From: Pleodorina starrii
Taxonomy: Eukaryota; Chlorophyta; Chlorophyceae; Chlamydomonadales; Volvocaceae
Reading direction: 5' to 3'
Length of the DNA: 64,000 nucleotides
Assembly (NCBI GenBank): GCA_030267565.1
Contig: BRXU01000021.1
Coordinates: forward strand, 1,086,501-1,150,500
Of this stretch, positions 1-11,800 are shown one piece after another. Every line of letters begins with the position of its first letter. The first letter of the stretch is position 1. A program made the translations under genes and the position numbers. The notes under the pieces are model-generated. The model did not search any database. It had not been told where the DNA came from and saw only the letters and a list, made by a program, of their open reading frames with translations.

Positions 1-1
1 G

Positions 2-1487
2 ATCCAGCGAGGGTACCACAAGGACCCATCCTTTGCTGACCCATTACGGATAGCTGGGCTGTACTATAACTAACACGTCGCGTGGCCTCTGGCAAAAAGG
101 CCAACGGGTGGTGATCCCCGACGCAGACGGGTTGCGCGATCTGATCATGGCTGAATACCATGACAGTATCACATCTGGGCATAGAGGAATAAGCCGCACA
201 AAGGAAGTTATTTCCCGCTCGTACTGGTGGCCCACTCTGGACGCAGACGTGGCCGAGTATGTCGGAAGATGCCCCGAATGCCAGCGCAACAAGCCTTCCA
301 ACCATAAGCCGTATGGAAAGCTACAGCCCCTTCCAATACCGGAGACAAATTGGGAGAGCGTGTCACTCGATTTGATCACGCAGCTACCGAAAACCGCTAA
401 GGGCCACGACGCCGTACTTGTGTTTGTGGATCGGCTCAGCAAAATGGTGCACTTTGCTGCCACTCACACCGACGTCAGTGCTGAGGAGATAGCGTGGCTA
501 TACCTCGAACACGTTTTCAAGCATCATGGGCTGTCCAGGTCCCTGGTGTCTGACCGTGGAACCCAATTCACTGGTCATTTTTGGCAGGAGCTGTTTAAGA
601 GCCTTCGCACCAAACTACGCATGAGCACCGCTTACCATCCGCAAACGGACGGTCAAACGGAGCGCATGAACCGGCTCTTGGAAGAAACCCTTCGGCACTA
701 CGTCAATCCGACGCAGGATGATTGGGACAGACATCTGCCCTTAATCGAGTTTGCAATCAATAACTCGAAGCAGAGCAGTACCAATACAACGCCGTTCATG
801 CTCAATTCGGGTCACCAACCTCGGGTTCCCGCGGATGTTGACATCGAATTGGAGAATGGCAAAGTCCCATCGGCCAAAGAGTTTGCTTCCATTATGCGGG
901 AACGCATCGCTGCGGCCCGCAGGCACCTGAAAGCGGCTCAGGATCGCCAACGCACTGCCTATAACCGCAAACGAGAGGATATCTCGTTTGACATTGGAGA
1001 AAACGTGTTGCTCTCTACATCCAACATTACGTTGAAGTCCCCTGGCGCAAAGAAGTTGCTGCCCAAATACATTGGGCCCTTCAAAATCCTGGCGCGCGTA
1101 GGTTCGGTGGCCTACAAACTTGACTTGCCAGCGGGATACAAAATTCATCCAGTCTTCCACGTTTCGCTCCTAAAGCCTTACAAAGGTGACGGCACTTATC
1201 AACCGCCGCCCGCCTTTGTACTGGAAGGCGAGGAGTACTGGAGCGTGGACAGTATCATCGACGTACGGGAACGCAAAATCGGGCGTAAAACACGCCGCGA
1301 ATTTCTTGTAAAATGGGCCGGATTTGGTCCCGAACATAACACTTGGGAGCCTGAAGAGTCCCTTCGAAGGGATTCCTTGGTTGCCGAGGAGGTCGATGCC
1401 TTCCTCACTAAGCGCACCCAGGCACCGCCTCCCCGGGTTAAGCCTACATCTCGGCACAGGCGCGTCAAAGGACAGCGCCGCCGGTGA
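2..1487 (+). mobile_element. Ty3/gypsy chromovirus pol 3' end: integrase plus chromodomain, 5'-truncated by the window and frameshifted
   Basis: The open frame 108-1487 (459 codons counted from a GTG that is only the first start-like codon) encodes the C-terminal part of a retrotransposon polyprotein. It shows an H-H-C-C zinc-binding integrase domain (H18, H25, C55, C58), the integrase core catalytic triad D88, D149 and E185 with D-x35-E spacing, and a C-terminal chromodomain from about residue 376 (VKWAGFGPEHNTWEP). This order is the hallmark of chromoviruses, whose chromodomain directs insertion to particular chromatin. Upstream, the coding sense continues in another frame at 2-70 (YHKDPSFADPLRIAGLYY) until TAA at 71. 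The frame used downstream has a TAG at 51. A single-base frameshift near 65-75 therefore breaks the polyprotein. It is either a decayed copy or an assembly error. Protease, reverse transcriptase and RNase H lie outside the window. Confidence 0.93.
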
Positions 1488-1518
1488 ATACTGGCATCGC
1501 TCCCGGGACGTTCGCTTC

Positions 1519-1529
1519 AAAGGGGGGAG
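1519..1529 (+). other. Polypurine tract of the Ty3/gypsy element
   Basis: The purine run AAAGGGGGGAG lies directly against the first TG of the LTR, 32 bases after the pol stop. This is the position of the plus-strand primer in LTR retrotransposons, and it fixes the LTR start. Confidence 0.85.
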
Positions 1530-1859
1530 TGTAACGATAATTATACTTATAATATTTCCGACTTGGATTAGTTGGAGACGATAAATGCGGAGCCCTGTCG
1601 TACACCAAGATCTCAAGGCGTCGGCCTCATATGCCGACTGGTGGAGCTTATGGGATTGAATTCTATTTCTCAGGTGTCTGTTGACACCACCTCTTACTAC
1701 TGTATGTTTCTGATATTAGTTAGATTAGTGCTTGGTAAGCTGTTTAGGTGGGCGCCGTCTTCGTCTCCTTCCGCTGGTCGTTCTTCGGTCGTCGTCTCGG
1801 CGACGCCTGGTACCTCGGTGAGTTTCCCTTCCGCTGCGTAGCGTAGCTTAAACGTTACA
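1530..1859 (+). repeat. 3' LTR of the Ty3/gypsy element (330 bases)
   Basis: The LTR begins TGTAACG and ends CGTTACA, a perfect 7-base terminal inverted repeat with canonical TG...CA ends. It directly follows the polypurine tract. The upstream LTR is outside the window, so neither target-site duplication nor LTR-LTR divergence (insertion age) can be assessed. Sequence immediately downstream (CTATT) would be one copy of any target duplication. Confidence 0.9.
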
Positions 1860-2187
1860 CTATTGTGGACTGGCTCGGAGCTATCTAGTGGCCATGGAGT
1901 GTGCGTGCCAGCTCAGAGATAGTGGCCATGGAATATCCTGGATCGGAACTAACTTTCTCACTCCTGCTCAGCCAAGGACCAGCAGGCACCTCTCTGAAGG
2001 GACAGAACAGATAGCTCTTACTACCATTGCTTGAGCATGGTTACGGGCGGACACCCTAAGGCGAACCAAGGCAATCAGCTAAATCAACAGATAAGCATGG
2101 TCCGCTAGGTCTGCTATCCTACCCGTACATGGCTAACTCTGTCGTTGGGTATGTAGCACCACAATCCACTAAATACCGTGCGCTTCG
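1860..2187. other. Intergenic, no gene recognised
   Basis: Moderate-GC sequence after the LTR. A short direct repeat, AGTGGCCATGGA, occurs at about 1889 and 1921. I see no coding signal. Confidence 0.4.
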
Positions 2188-2493
2188 TTATTTTATACAT
2201 GCTAGCGCACACGCAGAGATAGACAACCCCATCGACAGCATGCACTTCCCCACCTCAAAGACGATGCTACCTCCATCCCTCAATCCATAATAAAGCTGGG
2301 AACCTGAAATCTGCTCCGGTCGGATGTGTGTACAGAACAATGTCTTCTTTTCAGCGCTGTAGCTCCACGCCATTGTACATCCTGTGTCAGCAATAGTCAT
2401 GGAGGCAACATTCACTCGGCTGACAGTGCTCAGTTGGAGTGGGAACATTGTGGTATGGGAGTAGCAGGCCGGTGGATAACCATACGCGGGCAA
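2188..2493 (-). CDS. Unrecognised 101-codon reading frame, possibly a 3' exon of the secreted-protein gene at 3417-4184
   Basis: An open frame on the minus strand ends in TAA. Its composition is balanced (for example NVASMTIADTGCTMAWSY), with several cysteines and little low complexity, unlike the shadow frames of GC-rich genes. It lies downstream of the secreted-protein frame at 3417-4184 on the same strand, separated by the ATT microsatellite, so it could be a later exon of that gene. I could not identify a splice junction that joins them. No family is recognised. Confidence 0.25.
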   Translation of the reverse strand: MPAYGYPPACYSHTTMFPLQLSTVSRVNVASMTIADTGCTMAWSYSAEKKTLFCTHIRPEQISGSQLYYGLRDGGSIVFEVGKCMLSMGLSISACALACIK

Positions 2494-2771
2494 ATGAACC
2501 TACGTCGGAAACCCTTATTAATTTCCCTGAGTCGCCTGAACACAATGGGCGCGCGACAACCGACGACTATATCTGCGACTTTGTGGCGATACATGCGGCA
2601 AATGGGCTTCGCAACTATTGCCCCATCTAGCTCGCTGTGGTTGTTGCTCTTCCATGAACGCCGTGACGTTCTAGGCGTAAATAGATAACGTTTCCCAGAC
2701 CAGCCCCGACGATGTGGTGTATGGTAAGCTAGCTGTTAACGATAATAACTGTGCTGATGGAATGCCCGGCG

Positions 2772-3092
<321 letters not shown>

Positions 3093-3416
3093 CTCAGGCA
3101 TGTATGTCCATACGTGTTGTCACAGTGCTGAAATAAAGGGCCTCCTTGATGAAAAGCCATATGCTACGTACTCTTGCCTTCGAATTTGCAAGATTATCTT
3201 GACCATGGCAAATCGTTTGGGCCCACTCAGACCTGCTACGTGTGACTGTGCCCTCGTTACGATAACCCACCTTACTTTCAACCAAACATAGACGTGTAGG
3301 CCAATAGTAAGCGTGCATACATATCACTCTGGTCCACACATACTACGTATTCACACATATTCCGTATTGCCGTCCTCCGCCCCGGCCCTACACACTTGCA
3401 GATGCTTTCCGCCAGT

Positions 3417-4184
3417 CTACGACCGCCTCTCTCCCTCCAAGCACACCGAATGCACAATACCTGTAAAGCGGTCCGTGAGTACGATCGAATTAGGCACGTT
3501 GTCACCAAGCGGGATCTTTGTTGTGTACCTGGCCGGTATCATGTTGATGCCCTGCTGTGTCCTAAACTCGTCCCGGAACGTCACCACTCCTTTTGTCCGA
3601 GTCACACCATCAGCATCAGTCACGGAAATCGTCCTAGTTGTCGCAAAGCTGGTGACAGGCGTGACCTGGATCACGTTGGCGGTGAGCTCGCTTGCTACGG
3701 GCGTTACGCTACGGTCGGGTTTTGAATGATCCAGGATCATTACTGGTAGACCAGCCTCGGAGATGGCGGCTTCGGGATACACGTAGAACTTGAGGGGAAC
3801 CAGCTGGTTAGGGCTGGCGGGCCTGGTAGGGAAGGTTATGGCTCGGCGTGTCAGCATGATGTTGCCCCTGATGACGGAGGCCCAGGACGACTCGCTGGCG
3901 ACGAGGCTGGGTCCTAGAATCCTTGCTGTGTTCCAGATTTGGTTGGCGACGGTGGAGGACACCGGCTTGCCGTTACAGTCCCGTATCTTAATCGGCGAGC
4001 CCGACGGCGCCAGAAGTCGCCGCTGTACGAAGGCACCCCCAAGCTTGAGATTTGCAAACACCTCATCATAACTTGGGGCAGCAGAATCTGCTGCTGCAAC
4101 GTCGAGCGAGGATGCTGGCAACAGCAACAGCAGCAGTGACAGGAGCTGAAGCATGTTTAGCGCGCAGCTGGTACCGTGAGACAT
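3417..4184 (-). CDS. Secreted or membrane-anchored protein of unknown function (255 aa frame)
   Basis: This minus-strand frame begins with a classic secretion signal. A leucine-rich core (LLSLLLLLL) at residues 13-22 is followed by PASS, so cleavage is plausible near residues 25-32. The rest is a normal mixed-composition protein with no low-complexity tracts. A motif RDCNGKP lies near residue 70, and a beta-rich middle part contains MILDHSKP near residue 150. Codon use and GC are lower than in the large genes to the right. The frame ends shortly after FTGIVHSVC. The C-terminal SVCLEGERRS could instead be intron read-through, because ACAG|GTATTG just before it is a usable splice donor. I do not recognise the family. 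Confidence 0.55.
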   Translation of the reverse strand: MSHGTSCALNMLQLLSLLLLLLPASSLDVAAADSAAPSYDEVFANLKLGGAFVQRRLLAPSGSPIKIRDCNGKPVSSTVANQIWNTARILGPSLVASESSWASVIRGNIMLTRRAITFPTRPASPNQLVPLKFYVYPEAAISEAGLPVMILDHSKPDRSVTPVASELTANVIQVTPVTSFATTRTISVTDADGVTRTKGVVTFRDEFRTQQGINMIPARYTTKIPLGDNVPNSIVLTDRFTGIVHSVCLEGERRS

Positions 4185-7100
4185 GTCGCAACGGTGCCAG
4201 CCTGCGTCCCGTTAACTCAGCAGGACTCCGCTTACGTTAGTGTAGTCGGCTACACACAATAACAAAAAAAACTAGCGATAGCAGTCCGTCCTGGATATGC
4301 GGCGTTCCTTTGGGGCACTGTCGTCGCGTCAATGCAAGGCCCTTACGCTATGCATGTTATAGGAATACGCATGAGTAAATGCGTTTATCCATGGCGCTCA
4401 ATAACAACGGGCGCCACGCACGCCCGGGCCTTATAATGGTTCCTGGATGGTAGCATCGTGCATTATGCACATAAATGCAAGCTAATTAAGAATTTTTCTT
4501 GCTGATCACATATAAATTTCGCGTTACACTACGGGTATCCAGGCAATCTAAGGCGTGAATGGATGTGCCGGACGTACGGTCTGTCAGTCAGACCAACCGC
4601 ACTTTTAAATTCGCGGGCGCAGGAATATCCTAAAGTGGAATGGACTAACGCATCTATAGGGGAGATAAGCATTAAATACTTCCATGTGCACACTCCAAGC
4701 AAGCCGAAAGTCCGTTGCCAAGGTACCGATAGTCGAATTTCGGGCATTTTGTACACAGAGCTTTCGAACCTCGCTTAAGTTGGAAGTACTCAGTAAACTT
4801 ACATTTGTGATCAGAAAAGGTCCCAGCCCGGTTTGGCGCTGCGTCCACAAAGCACACTGTGTTACAAGGAGACTGCAGCGACAGTTACCGCCGCACTCGA
4901 CAGACGGACCCCCGCCTATCGCCTGCTGAACGCATCCTGCAAGCCGCTGGATTTGACCGCGCCCATGCCCCTGTGTTGTTATGCACAGTGGTATTTGCCC
5001 TTCTAGTATACGCGGCTGCCGTTCCAAATCCTTTTTCCATCCAATAAGTAATGGCGGGCGCCAGCTCCGCCGGGGCATGTCATTCGGGTCTTGTCACCTA
5101 CCTGCCATATATAAACACCGGGAACAAATGACAAACCAGCGGCATGCCGCGCAGCATACCCGTGATATCCTCTGCACACGCTCTTACAATATTTATGCGT
5201 GGCGCGGGGCGGGGCTGGCCCTGGGGGGAACACATAAATAAAAGTAGTTGGCTGGGCAGGCACACAGGAAAATGACAGGGCTCGATAGCTAAAACCTTAA
5301 GATACCGCCTGCTACCTAATTCACCAGCGTTGGAGTGTGATACATGTATGTACGAGTTTGACGCTTATGCGCTAGAGGCCACACACGCCCGACGGTATGA
5401 GCTCATTCAATGGAGCGTCGCTGGAAACAGACTGGGAATGGGCCAGCAGGGTCAAATAAAGAAGCACCGAAAATTGGCAACGGACTTTCGCATCGGATGC
5501 TATCTAGTGAAGGGGTGGTTACAATAAGATCCAACTGTCCACTGCGTGTCTAATTCATATTTCAGGTAGGCTTCCCCAAACCCCGGGTGTCTCCCCGCCC
5601 AACACGGGGGCAGGGGGGGCAACCCACGGACGGGCCACGGTCTCCAGCAGTATGGCGGTGCGAAAACATATGAGCAAACACCTGTGTTTTTCAATCCGTC
5701 ACCCATCGTCATCCGCAGCCTAGGAGACTCCACACACCGAGCTTCACTCCTATCCCGCTGTACGCGCACACATTCTTCATACAAGCAAACAAGGAAGCGC
5801 CCGCCAGTACGTCTGGTATCTATCCACAGGCTACGGAATGGACACGGCCATGGACAACGCAGCAGCCAGCCACAGCAAGCAGTCCCGGCTTTTACCTGCA
5901 GACAAGACGGCACGTGTGTCGGCTGTAAAAGCACCTTACAAGGCCCAGGGCGCCGTCGTCAGGAGCAAGTGAATGGGTTATGCTACTGACCTGCTGTACA
6001 AGCAAGCAGACCTTACCACCAAAGGACAAGACAAGTATCCGCGAGCACCGACCGGCATTTCATCAGCAAATGGACAGCGCGCTTCAAGGTCACAGCGCAG
6101 GCAGCACGCATTGCAGACGCGGCGCGGCCTGGCCGTCCTCCCAAGATACCGACCCTTACCGACGGCCACGGTATTCTTCGCCGCTCAGGCCGTTTTAGAG
6201 CACCAAACCAGAACGCAGCGCGAGATGAACCATACATAGTTGTTTCGAAACCTCGCAGAGGCCTGTACCGTCAAGCCCAGCACTCTTTGGCACCGTATGA
6301 TGCAGCTGAGGCGTGGCCTCGGCAAGAATGTAGAGCCGAATGAAGCCCCTCCTCACGCACCCACTTTGCCATCAGCGTGCGTATCAACCGGTGCATTGAA
6401 TGGCCTCAAAGGGGGGTCAGGCGCGACGCGCCAGGCGTCACGACCTGGTCTCTGTGCGGCGATGAATGAAGTGGTGCCCATTCTCCCGATGCCCCATGCA
6501 TGAGGAGGGCTACGACGGCCCCTGGCTATAGGGCTGGGTTCAAGACGTCCTCCCGATCGTGGGGGGTGCTCGACGCCAAAACCCTTTGCATCTGCCCCCT
6601 CACTCTCATGGTTTGGGAGCGCGTGGGCCGGGAGCAATCCATGGTCACACGAAAGCCGCCTATGACCATCATTGCAAGTAAGATTCATGTGTCGGGGTTG
6701 TGCTTCGATCTGCCCCTTTTCAGAGGTACGACGGTGAGGGTTACACAACGATTAGGTGTTCAAGCAAGGTGGGTTGCCAGGCCATGGTATGACGGTGTTA
6801 AATGAACACGTGGTTCCAACGAGCGCCACGCTTCGGAAGCAAGGCAGGGCTTGCTGCAAAGCCGACATTCACCAGATCCCATCCCATTTGTGTGTGTGTG
6901 TGTTTGTTACACGGTTGGGGGTGCGTGCCCCTCTCATGAACAAGAAACCCATACGAGCCGAGGGCCCAAGGGAACAAAAACGCCTGAAAGCACAACAGTA
7001 GAAAACCGCCCATGCAGGAGAAGGAGATACTAGCGGCCAAAGGGGACCATTGAGTTGCGGTGGGCCCAGATGCGCTCCAAGCATCTTCGCCAAACGAGGG

Positions 7101-8879
7101 GGATCCCATCTCATCGCTTCCTCCATACCCTCGAATTCAGGGAACCCTTCATCCGCGCGGATGCTACTCTAAGCAGGGCACTCCATTAGGACATGCTTCT
7201 CGTCCTCTTTTTGACCATCCCATTTGTACAAGCGGACGACGTGAAACTTGCTGATAATATAATGGCCCGCAGACTGCGGTCGTACGCCGCTGCGGATGCG
7301 CGGTCGGGCCCTTCGCCTGGGGGGCAGCAAGAGGAGAGGGTGCGGCACTGAGCGAGGTCGCGATGGAACGCCTCGTGAATGTTGGCTTGTTCCCGGTTAC
7401 AGCTCCTTCCTCACGCGGAAAACCACATACTCCATTCACTCTGACGCGCGCAAGGGCGGCAGAAAATCCCGGGCCGTCCGCCGGGCCAGTCGCACGAGCG
7501 GCCCCGGCGGAGGCCAATGAACCCTTTGACAGTGGACCCAGACAAATCGGAGCTGCGGGGGTGCTGTCGGCGCCGTGCACAACTGCGCATCAGCAAAGGC
7601 CACGCACTTCGGAGGTCGACCCCGCCCGCCCGCCCCCCCCCCCGGCCGTTTTCTATTTACCCCCCCCCCCGGTGCGTTCCGCACTTGCAACCCTGCAACG
7701 AGCCCCACTGTAGACCGATTCGTCCGATTCGTTGGGGCCCGGACAGCCGGTGCTGCAGAGGACAGTGCCGCAACTGTTGAGGGGCCGTGGTGCGCGTGCG
7801 AGTTGCGTGGGCGTTGGGAGGGCCCTGAGTTGCGCGAACCGTTGCCAGCATGGCTCTAACTTCGGCCCGAGACCGGAATGGCACCCACTCGCTCGCCCTT
7901 CCCGACGCCGCCGGGACCGGCCGGGGGCGGGCTTCCTCGGGGCCGCAACATCGCGATCCATCAACCCGTGAACGGCTGTGCCGCCGAGCTTTCCCTTTCA
8001 GCGCGCCGGGGGGACAGTTCGTTTGGCGGTACCGTACGGACATTACCTCGACTCTGCCGGACACCGTCAGGCGGGCCCATTGCGGTCACGGAATCCAAAG
8101 GCCTGTCCTGCAGTCTGGTTTCGGCCTTTCGCGCTGCCCCCGTATGGATGCAATCTCTCTGGGATTGCGTGGGGATCGAACGCAACCGATTTCATGGGCT
8201 CGTGTCAGGCGCCAGCCAACGAGGGCCCCGCTTCTCGCCACATCTCTCCACGTGTCTCCCTTGTCTGCATTGCTCAGCAATGGAGAGCGCCCTTGCTGGG
8301 CGATGGGTTGTTACTCCGAATGCATTCAGCGTAAAGTTAGCCGCCAGTGTACGGTGAGTTGGGAGTCGAGCCGCGCAGTTTGTCACGCCGAAGCATGCGA
8401 TGTTAGCGAGCTCTTGGATGACCCCGAGCAGCTGCTCATAGCTGCCGAGGGTACCGTACTGAGGGGAGGAGTTTACTTTACGTGTCCCTTTAGCTCTTAG
8501 CATGATAATGATAATTAGTGCCGGCTGTAGAGGTGTACGGTATTTTCCTCTAAATACACCTAATTGCTGGGTTAAACCGGTCGCGCGTGCGCCCTACGAC
8601 TGCCAGATCGGAACACACGGCAAGGAAACTGTAGCAACCGCGTGCAACCGCCGGGCTCAATGACATCTTTCTAGCGCAAAGCGTGAACCAATGCATTGTA
8701 GCACGCGATTACCTTTGCTGTGGCCATTGAAAAGGGCTAATGATAGTGATTGAATCGATGCAGGCTGACCTACGACGCAGCGAGGCCCAGAGCGGAGGCC
8801 TGAAAGCAGCTCCTCTACACAGCTCGAGTCCAGAGGCAGATATGCTGTAGTCCCTATAGTTACATGACACGGAAGAACA
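4185..8879. other. Gene-poor stretch, mixed composition
   Basis: No recognisable protein family. 4190-4560 is the upstream side of the secreted-protein gene and includes an AT-rich patch. A 62-codon plus-strand frame at 4859-5047 contains one membrane-like segment (VLLCTVVFALLVYAAAV) but has no supporting context. 5300-8880 has many short, mutually overlapping frames without motifs, and GC rises sharply around 7600-8100. I looked for reverse transcriptase, transposase and endonuclease motifs and found none I could support. Confidence 0.4.
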
Positions 8880-11800
8880 ATGATAGGGAAACAGTTCAGC
8901 CATGCAAGCTCGACGACTACATCCAGGTGCAGGCTAATCGTGTTTCTCTTGCTACAAGCGTATATATATTTTGCTGCTGCACAGCCCAGCGATTGTCTTG
9001 AGCCGCACCGTCAGCTCTTACTTGACTACAAGGCCTTCCACAACGCGAATAAGCACAGCCCGGACGCTCAGTATCTTGTCCAGACCTGCTGGGGACATGG
9101 CTGCCAGGGAACAGGTGCGGTAAGGGGATACAGTTGATATTTGTTGTATGGTACTACTCTTGGATGGGGATGTGACAGCTCTGCGGTGAGGGCCAGAGAT
9201 CGGCCTTTGCAATGGTTGGAAGTATGAATGCCTTCAAGGCTTTGATCTGGAGTTCGTTGAGCGGTTTTCCTGCAGCTGACTGTAATATGTTTGCGAGCCC
9301 TGACGTGCAGGCGACCGCATTCGGGGGACGATGTGGGCTTTACGCGTTGCAATTGCACATAAAAAGATTTTGCTGGTGGACTGGACAAAGCCAGGTGCTC
9401 TAACCAACTTTTTACTTCCGAATAAAATCGACTGGACGTTCTCGGGCTTCAATCCGCACGCTTTCCATGTCGAAAACACTTTGAGTAAGTAACGTAGCAC
9501 GACTGGGTGGTCAAACTCGTAGGGGGGTTGTCGCGTGTCGGGTATCGTCAGGTGCCGGGCACCGCCGTTTGGGGGTGTGCTGGGGAGGCGGGGGGAGGCG
9601 GGGGGAAGGCGGGTGGAGGCGGAGGGGAGGCGGGGGGTCGCTGGGAGGAGTGCGGACGTGCGAAAGGCTTGGCTGGGACGCAAACCCGCGGGTTTTAGCT
9701 TGTATGCCCCCAAAGCTTCAAGTGAGTGCACATGCAAAGGGTGGTGGCCGCCGGTGGGTGGCTGCGAGCTTTTGGATCCTTGCTCGCAGACCAGCTCGTC
9801 GCTGGCCGGCATCCGCTGGCCTAAGGCTCCCACCGATGGAGGCGCCGGCGCCAGGGAGGGTCCGCTTCCTAGGCGAGGGTCCGCTTCCAGTGCGTGCCTT
9901 GCCAGGTCGAGCCTGCAGTGCAGTGCTCCTCAGCACTGCCGCCTCGCCACGCACCACAATGCCTTGCCACGCACAACCCCCGTTTACGGGCTCCGGCCTA
10001 TACGTGGATAACCCCCCCCCCCCCTCCAACCCTCGCCGCCGCGGACAGGCTCAGAGGACTTCGGCGCTGCAGTGTACCAGGGGAACGCCTCCGCCGTTGA
10101 GAAGTTCCGAGCTACCAAGGTGCGGCGCGGCAGGCGCGCCGGGGGAGGGGGAGGGAAGGGGGGCGGGGGGCAGGCTGCGCCAATGGCTTGGCTAGCTGTG
10201 TACCACGACTCGGTCTCACCCTGGGAACAAGGAACGCTGCTCCGAGCGTCCACGTGCGCGAGCCTCTGGCGGCACATGCGCACGTGGTACTGTGGTACCA
10301 CGGATGTGTGCGTATGGCAGGGCTTGCCCACAGCGTGGACTCCAGCAGAGAGTGTGAGGTGGGGCGTGCACGACTGTGTGTACCCTACCGGCTGTGTGTG
10401 CCCGCGCCCTCCTGCCTCAGAGCTAGCGGGAGAGAGAGGCCCACCACCACAGCGCACTGCCAGGCCCCCCGGTTGACCCGCCCGTCGCCTCCACCTCCCA
10501 CCGCCGCGACATGCGCCGACGGCGTCGCGCTTGTCTCCTCACCCCGCTTTCGCCTTCTGCCTCAGCTGTCCAACTCCCACCCACCCACCCACCCGACCAC
10601 CCGTGCTCCGGTGTCATTTTCGCCACTGCCACTGCCACTGCCACCCGCAGGTGCACGTCATCATGACCAACCAGCACTTCTACATCAACACCATGGTACG
10701 GCATTGTTACGGCAGTGAGGGGGAGGGCGGTCCGCGGCATGACCCAACAAACAGCCGTGTGCTAGGGGCGGTGGCAGCAGCCGTGTGTGTTTGGGACGGG
10801 GGACGGCTTCGCGAGAGAGGAAAGGAAACGGCGAAGCGGCAGCGAAGGACGGCTTTTGTGGAGATCAGGATTTGGGGGGTGTACAAAAGTTTATTTCAGC
10901 CTAAGGGGGGGGGGCCCGCGACGGCAGCGGGTGGGGGGGGTTCAGGGAGTGATATGCTCCTTTATAAAATAATGAGTCACTGCGGACGTTGATGATCAAG
11001 CTGCGCGCGCGCATTGTGGGCGGCACCGCTCGCCGCCGTTGTGGAGGCTTCGCGGTCGCCACAGCGTGCGGCACCCGGCGGACCTAACCCCGGCCCAGCC
11101 GCCTGCCCTGCCCAACATGACCCCTAGATGGGTGCATCGAGCCAACCAGCCTGGCCGGCAGCCTGGCCGGCAGCTTGGCCGGCAGGCCAGCACCAGGCCC
11201 AGCATCCTGCCGTCACCAAAAGCTCAATCCCATCCCGCATCAAACCCGAAGCGGTGCACCGGATGCATCTTCCGTAACCACCACCACCACCATGGCGCGT
11301 GCGCTTTCGCCCTTGGCCCGCGATTCTCCTTCGGGAGGCCCTCCTCGCCCCTCCTACGATAAGCCTCACATCACGCCCTCGGAGACATACGCACACACAC
11401 ACACGCACACACACACACGTACATGGGTGTACGACGCAGCCAACTCTGCGTCGAGCAGGAGGGGGTAGCGGCCCCTCACGCCCTGCTCCCACCGCAAGGG
11501 GGAGAGTGCTTACGCGGTCTTTCCGTCGGGGCTGGGTTAGCAGCCCCTGGCCAGCGTCAGGGCCCGGCCAGATACTGTAACGGCACTCACACACGCTCAC
11601 ACACAGACACGCACACACGCACTAACACCGGCATGCTGGCTGGACCCGGACCCGGACCGTGGCCTGAGCTCGGGGCACCCACCAAGGTCCAGACGCATAG
11701 CCCCACCGGCTTTCATGACCGGCCCCGCTCTTCCGCTGAACTTGTAACCCACCCCCCCACCCACCGACCCGGTGTGGTCTGTTGTGTGGTGTGCAGGCGG

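Noticed and set aside
4859..5047. 62-codon frame with one membrane-like helix
   Set aside because: No splice context, no neighbours and no recognisable family. A single hydrophobic run of this length is expected by chance.
6240..8500. Possible degenerate non-LTR retrotransposon
   Set aside because: Several overlapping frames on both strands, but no reverse transcriptase, endonuclease or zinc-knuckle motif could be identified.
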